Positions 19,459-28,317 of a stretch of 64,000 bases of DNA are shown here, one piece after another (position 1 is the first letter of the stretch; the number at the start of each line of letters is the position of its first letter). The stretch is from contig NZ_CP053939.1 of NCBI RefSeq assembly GCF_013267835.1, positions 124,001-188,000 on the forward strand, read 5' to 3'. Origin of the DNA: Neisseria mucosa. Its GTDB lineage: Bacteria; Pseudomonadota; Gammaproteobacteria; Burkholderiales; Neisseriaceae. A model generated the notes under the pieces. It did no database searches. It worked only from the letters and a program-made list of their open reading frames with translations, and was not told the origin of the DNA. Made by a program: the position numbers and the translations under genes.

Positions 19459-20619
19459 TTGAGCAAGCGCAATCTGTTTTCCGTCGATAAATCTTTGGAA
19501 AAGTCCGAACGCGTCCTCTTGGTCGGCGTGATGCTGACGGCGGACTATTCCGGCGCAAACGAAACGCGCGAGCGCGGCTTTCAGACGGCCTTGGCCGAAG
19601 CGGCAGAATTGGTGGGCGCGGCCGGCGGCGATTTGGTTTCTATCGAAACTTCACGCCGCGATAAGCCGCATCCAGCTTTGTTTGTCGGTACTGGCAAGGC
19701 GGAAGAGTTGGCGGCAGTGGTCAAGCAGCATGATGTCGGGCTGGTTGTGTTCAACCACGAACTCACGCCGACACAAGAGCGTAATCTGGAAAAAGAGCTT
19801 CAATGCCGCGTCCTTGACAGAGTGGGTTTGATTTTGGCGATTTTTGCCAAACGCGCCCAGTCGCAGGAAGGTAAGTTGCAGGTGGAACTGGCCCAGCTGA
19901 ACCACTTGAGCGGACGGCTGGTGCGCGGTTATGGACATTTGCAAAGTCAGAAGGGCGGCATCGGCTTGAAAGGGCCGGGCGAAACCCAGCTGGAAACCGA
20001 CCGCCGTTTAATCGGACAAAAAATTACGGCATTGAAAAAACAGCTTGCCGATGTCCGCAAACAACGCGCTACGCGCCGTAAATCGCGCATGAGCGGCCGT
20101 CTGAAAACTTTTGCCATTGTCGGCTATACCAATGCCGGAAAATCCAGCCTGTTCAACCGCTTGACCAAAGCGGACGTATTGGCGAAAGACCAGTTGTTCG
20201 CCACTTTGGATACCACTGCGCGCCGGCTTTTTCTGTCGCATGAGGCGAGCGTGATTTTGACCGATACCGTCGGCTTCGTCCGCGATTTGCCGCACAAGCT
20301 GGTGTCGGCGTTTTCCGCTACTTTGGAAGAGACAGCGATGGCGGATGTGCTACTGCACGTCGTTGATGCGTCCAATCCCGATTTTGAACGGCAGATGGAC
20401 GATGTCAACGAGGTCTTGGAAGAAATCGGCGCGCATGAAATTCCGCAATTGGTGGTGTACAACAAAATCGATTTGCTGCCGTCGGGTATGCGTGAAGCAG
20501 GCATTTTGCGCGACAATTCCGGGCAGGCAGTCGGCGTGAATATTTCCGTTGCCGAAAGTTTGGGCTTGGACGGTTTGCGCGAAGCAATGATTGAATTGGC
20601 CGTACAGCCGAATGCTTGA
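19459..20619 (+). CDS. hflX: ribosome-associated GTPase HflX
   Basis: A GTPase that splits stalled or heat-damaged ribosomes. The 386-residue protein has the N-terminal HflX domain (HPALFVGTGKAEELAAVV), a Gly-rich linker (GRLVRGYGHLQSQKGGIGLKGPGE, written here only as its known segment) and a G domain with G1 GYTNAGKSSL, G3 DTVGF and G4 NKID. Translation starts at TTG 19459 behind AAAGGAA, which overlaps the end of a DUS. In many bacteria hflX follows hfq; here it stands alone between a glycosyltransferase and a copper ATPase. Confidence 0.93.
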   Translation: MSKRNLFSVDKSLEKSERVLLVGVMLTADYSGANETRERGFQTALAEAAELVGAAGGDLVSIETSRRDKPHPALFVGTGKAEELAAVVKQHDVGLVVFNHELTPTQERNLEKELQCRVLDRVGLILAIFAKRAQSQEGKLQVELAQLNHLSGRLVRGYGHLQSQKGGIGLKGPGETQLETDRRLIGQKITALKKQLADVRKQRATRRKSRMSGRLKTFAIVGYTNAGKSSLFNRLTKADVLAKDQLFATLDTTARRLFLSHEASVILTDTVGFVRDLPHKLVSAFSATLEETAMADVLLHVVDASNPDFERQMDDVNEVLEEIGAHEIPQLVVYNKIDLLPSGMREAGILRDNSGQAVGVNISVAESLGLDGLREAMIELAVQPNA

Positions 20620-20633
20620 TGTTTAAATGAAAC

Positions 20634-20661
20634 AAGGCCGTCTGAATCTTCAGACGGCCTT
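20634..20661. terminator. inverted-DUS hairpin after hflX
   Basis: AAGGCCGTCTGAA pairs with its complement with a 2-base loop. It lies between converging hflX and the small gene at 20686-20811. Confidence 0.75.
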
Positions 20662-20685
20662 ACCGTAAAATTTTAAATCTGAGGA

Positions 20686-20811
20686 TTATGCCGACAGAGG
20701 GCTTTTCTTTTTGAACACGCTTTCGTAAAGCATCCAAGCGGCGAGGCTCAGGTATATGGTGCTGGACAAAATGCCGATAACGGCAAAAATAGGCATAAGG
20801 CGATCAATCAT
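20686..20811 (-). CDS. 41-residue single-pass membrane protein
   Basis: A short open frame on the minus strand starts at ATG 20811 with GGGA ten bases upstream and ends with TAA at 20686, just before the hflX hairpin. The product begins MIDRLMPIFAVIGILSSTIY, has one membrane helix of about 22 residues, and ends with a basic tail (FKKKSPLSA), giving an N-out/C-in prediction. Codon choice looks like coding sequence. It is divergent from the CcoI-type ATPase. I do not recognise a family; a small subunit of a respiratory or transport complex is possible but unproven. Confidence 0.6.
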   Translation of the reverse strand: MIDRLMPIFAVIGILSSTIYLSLAAWMLYESVFKKKSPLSA

Positions 20812-21169
20812 GGTGAGGTTTCCCAATAAGTTAGTTTTATAAGTAAATGTGTGTTTTTTGATTTCCGTCTTCGCGGAATGCCTAAAGTATGCTGCTTAAA
20901 TGGATTGAGGTCAACAAAGAATGTATCGGGATTTTTAAAAAAGTTCCATTTTTACATTAAAATAATCGGAAGTTTTTAAAGATAAACGGTATTTATATAT
21001 TACCGTTCATCGTTTGATGAACGGTCAATACTTTGTTTTCCATATTTTTTACAAAATCCGATAGCCTGGTAATTCAAAATTGAATGAAAAGAGGCGGAAA
21101 AACGCTTTTTGCTAAAATGTAACACCCTGGGACGGTTGTTTCAGGCCGTCTGAAAAATAAATCGAACAC
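20812..21169. promoter_or_regulatory. AT-rich divergent regulatory region with alternative hairpins
   Basis: A 358-bp gene-free region between the small membrane protein and the copper ATPase. A perfect hairpin ACCGTTCATC-GTTT-GATGAACGGT lies at 21002-21025. Its left arm can instead pair with AACGGTA at about 20985-20991, so two exclusive structures are possible. A single DUS occurs at 21142-21153. No open frame with a ribosome site was found; the ATPase start has no obvious Shine-Dalgarno. Confidence 0.5.
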
Positions 21170-23659
21170 ATGATGACATCTCCCACACATCCCCAAAAAA
21201 ACTGTTTCCATTGCGGACTGGAAGTCCCTGAGCATCTGCATCTGACGGTTCGTTTTGAAGACGAAGAACATGAAACCTGCTGCGCCGGCTGCCAAGCGGT
21301 GGCGCAGAGTATTATCGATGCAGGTTTGGGCAATTATTACAAACAGCGTACCGCCGACGCGGAAAAATCCGAATTGCCGCCGCCGGAAGTGTTGTCGCAA
21401 TTAAAGTTGTACGATTTGCCCGAAGTGCAGGCGGACTTTGTCGAGGTCGGCGTAGGGGATGAACGCGAGGCGGTATTGATGCTGGGCGGCATTACCTGCG
21501 CCGCGTGTGTGTGGCTGATTGAGCAGCAGTTGCTGCGTATGAAGGGCGTGGTGCGTGTGGATTTGAATTACAGCACCCACCGCTGCCGCGTGGTGTGGGA
21601 CAGCGCCCACATCGAATTGTCGGATATTTTGCTGAAAATCCGCCAAACCGGTTATACCGCCGCGCCTTATGATGCGCAAAAAATCGAAGCGCAGGCGCAG
21701 AAAGAGCGCAAGCAGTTTATCGTCAGATTGGCCGTGGCCGGTCTGGGCATGATGCAGACGATGATGTTTGCCCTGCCGACTTATTTTTACGGCGGCGACA
21801 TCGAGCCGCTTTATTTGGAAATCCTGCATTGGGGCGGCTTTTTGATGGTGTTGCCCGTTGTGTTTTACAGCGCGTTGCCGTTTTACCGCGGCGCATGGCG
21901 CGACTGGAAAAACCGCCGTGTCGGCATGGATACGCCGATTGCCATTGCCATTGTGATGACCTTTATCGCGGGTATTTACAGCCTGGCCACCAACGCAGGG
22001 CAGGGCATGTATTTTGAATCCATCGCCATGCTGCTGTTTTTCCTGTTGGGCGGGCGTTTTATGGAACAGATTGCCCGACGCAAAGCAGGCGATGCGGCGG
22101 AGCGGTTGGTCAAACTGGTTCCGGCATTTTGCCACCGTTTGCCGGCTTATCCGGAAAGCGAAGCCATCGAGGAAGCCGCAGTCGTCCGCCTCAATATAGG
22201 CGATACGATTGTTGTGAAGCCTGGCGAAGTCATTCCGGTGGACGGTACGGTTTTGTCCGGCGAGAGCGAAGTCAACGAAGCCATGTTGACCGGCGAAAGC
22301 CTGCCCATTGTGAAAAGGCCGTCTGAAAAAGTAACCGCCGGCACGCTCAACACCAGTAGCCCTTTAATCATCCGCACCGACCATACCGGCAGCAACACGC
22401 GCCTGTCCCATATCGTCAAACTGCTCGACCGCGCGCTGGCGCAAAAACCGCGTGCCGCCGAGTTGGCTGAAAAATACGCGTCCAGTTTTGTGTTTGGCGA
22501 ACTCTTGCTTGCTATTCCCGTTTTTATCGGCTGGGCTTGGTATGCCGACGCGCACACCGCCTTATGGATTACCGTCGCCCTGCTGGTCATTACCTGCCCG
22601 TGTGCCTTGTCGCTCGCGACTCCGACCGCGCTGGCTGCTTCTACCGGTGCGCTGGCCAAAGACGGCATTCTCATCAGCGGCAAACAAAGCCTGGAAACGC
22701 TTGCCCAAATTGACGATGTCGTGTTCGACAAAACCGGTACGCTGACCAAAGGGCAGCTTTCCGTCAGCCGGATGTTGTCCGCAGGCCGTCTGAACGAAGC
22801 CCAAGCCCTTGCCGTTGCCCAAGCATTGGAACAGCAATCGGAACACCCCATCGCCCGTGCCATTTTAAACCATACGCTTTCAGACGACCCTGTATCCGCG
22901 CTTGATGTGAAAGTGCAGCAACGGGTCAACCGTATCGGACACGGTGTCAGCGCACAAATCGAATTGGATGGCGAAACCCAAGTTTGGGCTTTGGGCAAAG
23001 CGGCGTTTGTTGCGGAAATTGCCGGTAATCTGCCCGAAGCCTTTACCCATATCGACCACACAGGCAGCATTATTTTCTTGGGCAATCAAAGCGGTTTTCA
23101 GACGGCCTTTTTGCTGGAAGACCAAATCAAAGACAGCGCAGCTGAAATGTTGCAAAACCTGAAACAACACGGCATCCGTCTGCACCTTTTAAGCGGCGAC
23201 CGTCAGGCTGCCGTCGCCCAAGTTGCGCAAGAGCTGGGTTTGGATGCCTATCGTGCCGAAGCCACGCCGGAAGACAAGCTGGCTTATGTAGAAAATCTGC
23301 AAAAACAAGGACGTAAAGTCATGATGATCGGCGACGGGATCAACGACGCCCCCGTCCTTGCCCAAGCCGACGTGTCGGCAGCCGTAGCCACGAGTGCCGA
23401 TGTGGCGCGAGACGGTGCCGATGTGGTTTTGCTCAATGATGATTTGAACGTTTTGCCCGTGATGATGGAACAGGCACGCCGCACCCATCAAATCATCCGC
23501 CAAAACCTGACTTGGGCGAGCGCATACAATCTGGTTGCCGTTCCGCTGGCCGTATTTGGTTACGTGACCCCGTGGATCGCCGCGCTCGGCATGAGTTTCA
23601 GCTCGCTGCTGGTGTTGGGCAATGCCTTGAGATTGTTGAAAACCAAAAAGGCCGTCTGA
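21170..23659 (+). CDS. ccoI: CcoI/FixI-type copper P1B-ATPase
   Basis: A copper-exporting P-type ATPase of the FixI/CcoI group, which supplies copper to the cbb3 cytochrome oxidase. An N-terminal Cys-rich segment (CFHCG...CCAGC, residues 12-41) is typical of this group. It is followed by an HMA domain with CAAC (110-113), about eight membrane helices, the CPC copper site (476-478), phosphorylation site DKTGT (D520) and hinge GDGINDAP. The 829-residue length fits the group. ATG 21173 is an alternative start. The other cbb3 genes are not in the window. Assignment to CcoI rather than a general CopA rests on the N-terminal Cys segment. Confidence 0.85.
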   Translation: MMTSPTHPQKNCFHCGLEVPEHLHLTVRFEDEEHETCCAGCQAVAQSIIDAGLGNYYKQRTADAEKSELPPPEVLSQLKLYDLPEVQADFVEVGVGDEREAVLMLGGITCAACVWLIEQQLLRMKGVVRVDLNYSTHRCRVVWDSAHIELSDILLKIRQTGYTAAPYDAQKIEAQAQKERKQFIVRLAVAGLGMMQTMMFALPTYFYGGDIEPLYLEILHWGGFLMVLPVVFYSALPFYRGAWRDWKNRRVGMDTPIAIAIVMTFIAGIYSLATNAGQGMYFESIAMLLFFLLGGRFMEQIARRKAGDAAERLVKLVPAFCHRLPAYPESEAIEEAAVVRLNIGDTIVVKPGEVIPVDGTVLSGESEVNEAMLTGESLPIVKRPSEKVTAGTLNTSSPLIIRTDHTGSNTRLSHIVKLLDRALAQKPRAAELAEKYASSFVFGELLLAIPVFIGWAWYADAHTALWITVALLVITCPCALSLATPTALAASTGALAKDGILISGKQSLETLAQIDDVVFDKTGTLTKGQLSVSRMLSAGRLNEAQALAVAQALEQQSEHPIARAILNHTLSDDPVSALDVKVQQRVNRIGHGVSAQIELDGETQVWALGKAAFVAEIAGNLPEAFTHIDHTGSIIFLGNQSGFQTAFLLEDQIKDSAAEMLQNLKQHGIRLHLLSGDRQAAVAQVAQELGLDAYRAEATPEDKLAYVENLQKQGRKVMMIGDGINDAPVLAQADVSAAVATSADVARDGADVVLLNDDLNVLPVMMEQARRTHQIIRQNLTWASAYNLVAVPLAVFGYVTPWIAALGMSFSSLLVLGNALRLLKTKKAV

Positions 23660-23696
23660 AAACGGCCAATCCATTGCTCAAACGAAAGAATACGTC

Positions 23697-24137
23697 ATGC
23701 CTAAAGTCACTTTTTATACACACGTCGCCCGACCGGCTGCCTTTGCCTGCCGCCTGATTGCGCGCGCCATACGCGATGGCGGGCAGATCTTGGTGTGGTC
23801 GGATTCCGCTGCGGCAGTGCAGCAACTCGACATTGATTTGTGGCAGCAAATTCCCGAAAGCTTTATTCCGCATGAAGTCTGGCTGCCTACCGACCTCATG
23901 CCGTCTGAAACGCCGGTATTGCTTGCGTTTGGAAATGCACTGCCGAATATTCCGAAAGATTGCACGGTTTTAAACCTGTCTGCCGATTTCTGGAGCCAAG
24001 CCCCGGCCATTCCAAACCGTATCCTTGAAATTGTGGGCAACAGCTTAGAAGATTTGGCCGAAGCCCGAGACCGTTTCCGAGCTTATCGTCAGAGCGGATT
24101 TGAGATTGAGCATTTTTCGAGAGAAGGAAAGGATTGA
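23697..24137 (+). CDS. holC: DNA polymerase III chi subunit
   Basis: The chi subunit of the clamp-loader complex, linking polymerase III to SSB. The 146-residue protein has the HolC pattern: VTFYTHVARPAAFACRLIARA at the start, ILVWSD, the LWQQIPESFIPHEVW segment, and a late LNLSADF. It starts at ATG 23697, 37 bp after the copper ATPase. Many bacteria place holC next to pepA; here pepA is 8 kb away. An AT-type DUS lies inside the gene (23898-23909). Confidence 0.88.
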   Translation: MPKVTFYTHVARPAAFACRLIARAIRDGGQILVWSDSAAAVQQLDIDLWQQIPESFIPHEVWLPTDLMPSETPVLLAFGNALPNIPKDCTVLNLSADFWSQAPAIPNRILEIVGNSLEDLAEARDRFRAYRQSGFEIEHFSREGKD

Positions 24138-24170
24138 GTTTTGAAGATATTCAAGGCCGTCTGAATATAA

Positions 24171-24207
24171 ACAAAGGGACATTTTGATGATGTCCCTTTG
24201 TTTTTTA
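24171..24207 (+). terminator. classical intrinsic terminator, not DUS-based
   Basis: ACAAAGGGACAT (24171-24182) pairs with ATGTCCCTTTGT (24190-24201) around a 7-base loop, followed by TTTTT. It lies at the convergent ends of holC and the next gene. Confidence 0.85.
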
Positions 24208-24213
24208 GATTGA

Positions 24214-24648
24214 TTATCGGAAGGCTTCATGCCATATGCCATAAAATATGAGGCAACAGCAGAAAGCGTAGAAATAGTGGAAAAAGCGTTCGAAAAAGGA
24301 AGTATTGGCAAGATACCATTGGACAGACTGATGGTGGTGTTGGGGATTTTTGAGGATTAAGATAGGGAAACGGGCAATCGAAGGTACGGCAAGCAAGTCA
24401 AACAGATTGAGGAAGACTGTAACCAATAATGAAAAACCGATTGTCTCATGAAATACGTCGAATGGTTGCAATGAAATGGTGTGTGCAAATAGGGAGGTCA
24501 GGGCAGATTTGTTGGACATCCATAAATAAAACAGCCCACCGATAGACAGGTAAAGCGCAAACCGGGCCCATATGGATAGTTTGCGTGGCAAATAAAGGAT
24601 AAAGAATAAGTTGAGCAGGATAAAGAAAATAGGAAAAACTGATTTCAT
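24214..24648 (-). CDS. unknown multi-pass membrane protein
   Basis: A 144-residue hydrophobic protein with about four membrane helices (around residues 4-20, 26-45, 68-88 and 117-137). It begins MKSVFPIFFILLNLFFILYL. There is no recognised motif. It is the last member of a leftward run of five unknown membrane or envelope genes (24214-26768). Lower GC and many rare aromatic residues set it apart from the neighbouring housekeeping genes. Confidence 0.55.
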   Translation of the reverse strand: MKSVFPIFFILLNLFFILYLPRKLSIWARFALYLSIGGLFYLWMSNKSALTSLFAHTISLQPFDVFHETIGFSLLVTVFLNLFDLLAVPSIARFPILILKNPQHHHQSVQWYLANTSFFERFFHYFYAFCCCLIFYGIWHEAFR

Positions 24649-24737
24649 GGGTTTGTTTGCTTACAGTTTGGTATTTAAAGCTGCTAAGGGAAACGCATTA
24701 TTGATTGTATGAAAGGCCGTCTGCCATTCTATTTTAT

Positions 24738-24784
24738 GGCCGTCTGAAAAAGATTTGCGTAAGGGCAAGGATTTCAGACGGCCT
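24738..24784. terminator. inverted-DUS hairpin
   Basis: GGCCGTCTGAAA pairs with TTTCAGACGGCC around a 22-base loop, downstream of the membrane gene at 24814-25224. A degenerate third half-site lies just to the left. Confidence 0.55.
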
Positions 24785-24813
24785 TAAGTTTTTTGAAGTC
24801 AAAAAATGATGGT

Positions 24814-25224
24814 TTAGGATTCGGTTTTTGAGGCCGCGTTGGCGAAATAGCGGTTGGATACCGGATTGAAGATGAGGAGCAGCAAAACAGGGTGGAGTAT
24901 GGATTGAATAATGATTTGTTGGGAACTATAGCTCGCCATATCGCTATACACCATGATCAACGAAGCGGCCGCCAGCACAACAGCCAGCCAACGGGCAGAA
25001 CGCTTGCCTGAAAGCAGGCCGACGGCAATAAATACCGGCAAGGAAAGGAGTATGAAGTATAGGGGCATAGACAGCCACCAAGGCAGGAAAGGGAATGCCA
25101 AGGCTGCAACCTCTATCAGTACATCGCCCGAATAAATCGCCAGAGCAACAGTGATAAAGCAAGTAAGGGCAGTTAGGATGAAATAGAGAACGGTGGCGAT
25201 GGTAACAGGGATTGGACGTTTCAT
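24814..25224 (-). CDS. unknown four-helix membrane protein
   Basis: A 136-residue protein with about four membrane helices, starting MKRPIPVTIATVLYFILTAL. I place the start at ATG 25224; extending to TTG 25281 would add 19 polar residues with no better ribosome site. Conserved-looking features include a tryptophan-rich loop (FLPWWLSMP) and a basic cytoplasmic loop (SGKRSARW). Family not recognised. It lies between two other unknown membrane proteins on the same strand. Confidence 0.6.
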   Translation of the reverse strand: MKRPIPVTIATVLYFILTALTCFITVALAIYSGDVLIEVAALAFPFLPWWLSMPLYFILLSLPVFIAVGLLSGKRSARWLAVVLAAASLIMVYSDMASYSSQQIIIQSILHPVLLLLIFNPVSNRYFANAASKTES

Positions 25225-25318
25225 GTAATAAAAGCCTTGGAGGGGATATCGGGGATAAGGATTAAAATCGGTATCGGCCAAACCTTGTCATTGAAGGCAA
25301 TGGCCGTCTGAAAGCAGG

Positions 25319-25642
25319 CTATTCGTCTTTCTCAAATGAAGAAAGCTTGATGATGGCAGACTGGAAGACTGTAACCAAATAGAGCATGATAGGAAGGATG
25401 AGATACGTAAAAGGAATATCTGCGCGCAATAGTGCAATTAGAAAGGCAAGGTATAATGTCAGCAGGGCAAGGAAAATAACGCTTTTTTTCCATGTCGCTT
25501 GGCGGATTTCTTTTGCAGTCGGTTGCTTATAGCGGACTTTTTTGTGGCAGGTTGGACATTCTTTAATACTTTTTAATCCTTTGAATGCACTACCTCGAAT
25601 CGGATTGGAACAATGCGGGCAAGAGAATGGGGACGGTTTCAT
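25319..25642 (-). CDS. zinc-ribbon membrane protein, copy 2 of a tandem pair
   Basis: A 107-residue protein with an N-terminal zinc ribbon (CPHC ... CPTCHKK, about residues 8-37) followed by two membrane helices and the tail KLSSFEKDE. The same tail and ribbon occur in the neighbouring gene at 25712-26038, so the two are tandem paralogs. Start at ATG 25642; the upstream TTG start at 25702 is less likely. Function unknown; ribbon-plus-two-helix proteins are usually small membrane proteins without enzyme motifs. Confidence 0.65.
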   Translation of the reverse strand: MKPSPFSCPHCSNPIRGSAFKGLKSIKECPTCHKKVRYKQPTAKEIRQATWKKSVIFLALLTLYLAFLIALLRADIPFTYLILPIMLYLVTVFQSAIIKLSSFEKDE

Positions 25643-25711
25643 TATTTTTTTATCGGGCTGGATAAGGCATTGCCCATCCGGAAAAGCGGGTTGGATGGGC
25701 AACGTATATGT

Positions 25712-26038
25712 TTATTCGTCTTTTTCAAAAGATGAAAGTTTGTTTTGAATCGGGATAATGTAGTAGACGAGAAAGCCGATAACTAATACCGTACTGATAT
25801 ATGGGGGGAATGTACCAAACAGGCTGATCATTATTGCCGCTACGATGCAGACAACGACTACAAAAATAGCGAAAGGTTTCAGCAAAGCTTTGAAATATTC
25901 GCCGACAGGCGGCTTTTTGAATTTGACTTTTTTATGGCAGGAAGGGCATTCTTTGACTGCGGCCAAACCTTTAACCAATCCGCCTTGGATCGGAGCATGG
26001 CAGTGAGGGCAGGGGAGAGAAGGATTAAGATTATTCAT
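25712..26038 (-). CDS. zinc-ribbon membrane protein, copy 1 of a tandem pair
   Basis: A 108-residue paralog of the next gene downstream. The ribbon is CPHCHAPIQGGLVKGLAAVKECPSCHKK in pattern (two CxxC pairs), followed by two membrane helices and the identical tail KLSSFEKDE. Start at ATG 26038; TTG 26047 would add three residues. The ribbon and tail are best conserved while the membrane helices diverge, which suggests the soluble ends carry the function. Unknown role. Confidence 0.65.
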   Translation of the reverse strand: MNNLNPSLPCPHCHAPIQGGLVKGLAAVKECPSCHKKVKFKKPPVGEYFKALLKPFAIFVVVVCIVAAIMISLFGTFPPYISTVLVIGFLVYYIIPIQNKLSSFEKDE

Positions 26039-26117
26039 TGTATTCAATCTGACTTAGGGTTTGGAAAGGTGGTATCGATATTGCCGATACCACCGCTATT
26101 TATCGGAAACAATAGGC

Positions 26118-26768
26118 TTATTGGGAATATTTTTTACCTAAAGCTTCGGCTGCTTTTTGTAATTCTTGATTGGCTGTACGCAGGGTTTCTTGCAATTTTT
26201 GAGATTTGTCTTGGAAATCTTTGGCAAATTTGACTGCTTCTTTATCTTTACTATCGATAGTCAGTTCAGTAGCATACTTGCTTCCATAAATCATAAACTC
26301 ATTAATTGTACTGTTGACTTGCACAGTTCGATCTAAAACTGCTTTGATTTCTGGATCTTTGATATCAATAGCAGCTGCACTTTGATGGAATTGTTCCAGT
26401 GCGGCAGTCAGTTTTTTTATCTGCTCGATAGTCTCGGCTTCTTTATTCTGTCTAGCCAACTGTTGCAATTCTTGACCTATTCGACCAATTTTTTGAGCTT
26501 CCTCACCAGTAATGAAGTTATTGAATTTTTGCAATTCGGCAAGACCGTCTGGAGATTTTTTATCGGAAATGACGATAGGTTCGGCCAGTTTAGGATCTGC
26601 TTCCGGGAATTCACTCAGGGCTTTTTCGTATTTGTTGGCCGGGCTAGATTCGCTTTGGGCAACTTGTTCTGCCGGTTTGTCGCTGCTGCCTTTATTGCCG
26701 GAGTCGCCGCAGGCTGCCAGTAGGGAAGCGGACAAGATTAGCATACCGAATTTGTTTAATACGTTCAT
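26118..26768 (-). CDS. unknown lipoprotein
   Basis: A 216-residue lipoprotein. The signal peptide MNVLNKFGMLILSASLLAAC ends in a clear lipobox (LLAAC, Cys20), followed by a flexible Ser/Gly/Asp-rich linker (about 21-50). The rest is a long, mostly helical, Lys/Gln/Glu-rich region likely to form a helical bundle or coiled coil. The GDSG after Cys gives no strong inner-membrane retention signal beyond Gly at +2. No family recognised. It is first in the leftward run that includes the zinc-ribbon pair, so it may share their role. Confidence 0.75.
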   Translation of the reverse strand: MNVLNKFGMLILSASLLAACGDSGNKGSSDKPAEQVAQSESSPANKYEKALSEFPEADPKLAEPIVISDKKSPDGLAELQKFNNFITGEEAQKIGRIGQELQQLARQNKEAETIEQIKKLTAALEQFHQSAAAIDIKDPEIKAVLDRTVQVNSTINEFMIYGSKYATELTIDSKDKEAVKFAKDFQDKSQKLQETLRTANQELQKAAEALGKKYSQ

Positions 26769-27096
26769 ATTAGGATTCCTTCTTAAGTTAGGGGAAACGG
26801 GGAAATTTGTTTTTATTGATGAGCGTAGACAATTATTTGTACTTTTGTTCTATTTTATTACAAATTTGTTTATTTTTCATAAATTAGGTTAAGTGGTATG
26901 TTTTTGGAATTAAACGGCAAAGATGGATGGTTATAAATTTTTGAATGCATAATGAAATTAACAAGGGTAATAAGGTTGGCTATGCTGTTTTGAACTAAAG
27001 TAGATTTTTTTATTAAGATATTGTTGGTTGATGCAATAGGAATAAAAAGGCCGTCTGAAACAATAAAGTTTCAGACGGCCTTTTGATTGGCAGGAA
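26769..27096. other. AT-rich gene-free region
   Basis: 328 bp between the lipoprotein start and the end of lysC. The right part holds the lysC terminator (27045-27084). The rest is AT-rich and probably carries the promoter of the lipoprotein run. I see no open frame or RNA gene. Confidence 0.5.
27045..27084. terminator. inverted-DUS terminator of lysC
   Basis: AAAAGGCCGTCTGAAAC pairs with its complement around a 6-base loop, with T run; it is 13 bp beyond the lysC stop. Confidence 0.8.
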
Positions 27097-28317
27097 TTAG
27101 TTGCCCAAGTCGAATGCTTTATGCAGAACGCGGGTGGCCAGTTCCATGTATTTTTCGTCAATCAGGACGGATACTTTGATTTCGGAAGTTGAAATCATTT
27201 GGATGTTGATGCCTTCTTCTGCGAGGGTGCGGAAGATTTTGGCGGCTACGCCGACGTGTGAACGCATGCCCAAGCCGACTGCGGAGACTTTGCATACGGT
27301 GTCGTCGCCGTCGATGTAGGCTGCGCCGATGCTGTCTTGACGTTGCTGCAGGATTTCGATGGTTTGCTTGTAGTCGCTGCGCGGTACGGTGAAGGAGAAG
27401 TCGGTTGTGCCTTCGCTACCGACATTTTGGATGATCATGTCGACTTCGATGTTGGCATCGGCAACTGCGCCGAGGATTTGGTAGGCAACGCCGGGTTTGT
27501 CGGGTACGCCGCGTACGTTGATGCGGGCTTGGTTTTTGTCGAATGCGATACCGGTTACGGCTGCTCTTTCCATGTTGTCGTCCTCTTCAAAGGTAATCAG
27601 GGTGCCGTCGCCGCCTTCTTGCAGGCTGCTGAGTACGCGCAGGCGCACTTTGTATTTTCCGGCGAATTCTACGGAGCGGATTTGTAAAACTTTTGAGCCG
27701 AGGCTGGCCAATTCGATCATTTCTTCGAATGTGATCGTGTCCATGCGGCGTGCTTCGGGTACGACGCGCGGGTCGGTGGTGTAAACGCCGTCTACGTCGG
27801 TATAAATTTGGCATTCATCGGCTTTGAGGGCTGCGGCAAGTGCAACGGCGGAGGTATCGGAGCCGCCGCGGCCGAGGGTTGAGATATTGCCTTCGCTGCT
27901 GATGCCTTGGAAACCGGCTACGATAACGACTTTGCCCTCGGCGAGGTCGGCACGCATTTTTTCGTCATCGATGCTTTCGATGCGGGCTTTGGTGTGGGAA
28001 GTGTCGGTTTTGAGGGCAACCTGCCAGCCGGTGTAGCTTTTGGCGTCAACGCCGATGTCTTTCAGGGCCATGGCCAGCAGGCCGATGGTCACTTGTTCGC
28101 CGGTGGCAAGGACGACGTCCAGCTCGCGCGGATCGGGATGTTCTTGCATTTCGTGCGCCAGGGCGACCAGTCGATTGGTTTCGCCGCTCATGGCGGATAC
28201 GACGACTACGATGTCGTGTCCTTCGGCGCGGGCTTTGGCGACACGTTTGGCTACGTTTTTGATGCGTTCGGGCGAGCCTACTGATGTGCCGCCGTATTTA
28301 TGTACGATTAACGCCAT
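27097..28317 (-). CDS. lysC: aspartate kinase
   Basis: Phosphorylates aspartate, the first step to lysine, threonine, methionine and diaminopimelate. The 406-residue protein starts MALIVHKYGGTSVGSPERI, with the kinase domain (KYGGTS, GFQG, GRGGSDTSA) to about residue 245 and two ACT domains (about 265-400) for feedback control. The length and start match the single-chain monofunctional type made with an internal beta subunit in some bacteria. It stands alone with a DUS terminator downstream. Confidence 0.95.
   Translation of the reverse strand: MALIVHKYGGTSVGSPERIKNVAKRVAKARAEGHDIVVVVSAMSGETNRLVALAHEMQEHPDPRELDVVLATGEQVTIGLLAMALKDIGVDAKSYTGWQVALKTDTSHTKARIESIDDEKMRADLAEGKVVIVAGFQGISSEGNISTLGRGGSDTSAVALAAALKADECQIYTDVDGVYTTDPRVVPEARRMDTITFEEMIELASLGSKVLQIRSVEFAGKYKVRLRVLSSLQEGGDGTLITFEEDDNMERAAVTGIAFDKNQARINVRGVPDKPGVAYQILGAVADANIEVDMIIQNVGSEGTTDFSFTVPRSDYKQTIEILQQRQDSIGAAYIDGDDTVCKVSAVGLGMRSHVGVAAKIFRTLAEEGINIQMISTSEIKVSVLIDEKYMELATRVLHKAFDLGN

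Noticed and set aside
20913..20930. TTGAGGTCAA considered as an FNR site for the copper ATPase
   Set aside because: The half-sites are two bases apart, not four, and the consensus TTGAT-N4-ATCAA is not met.
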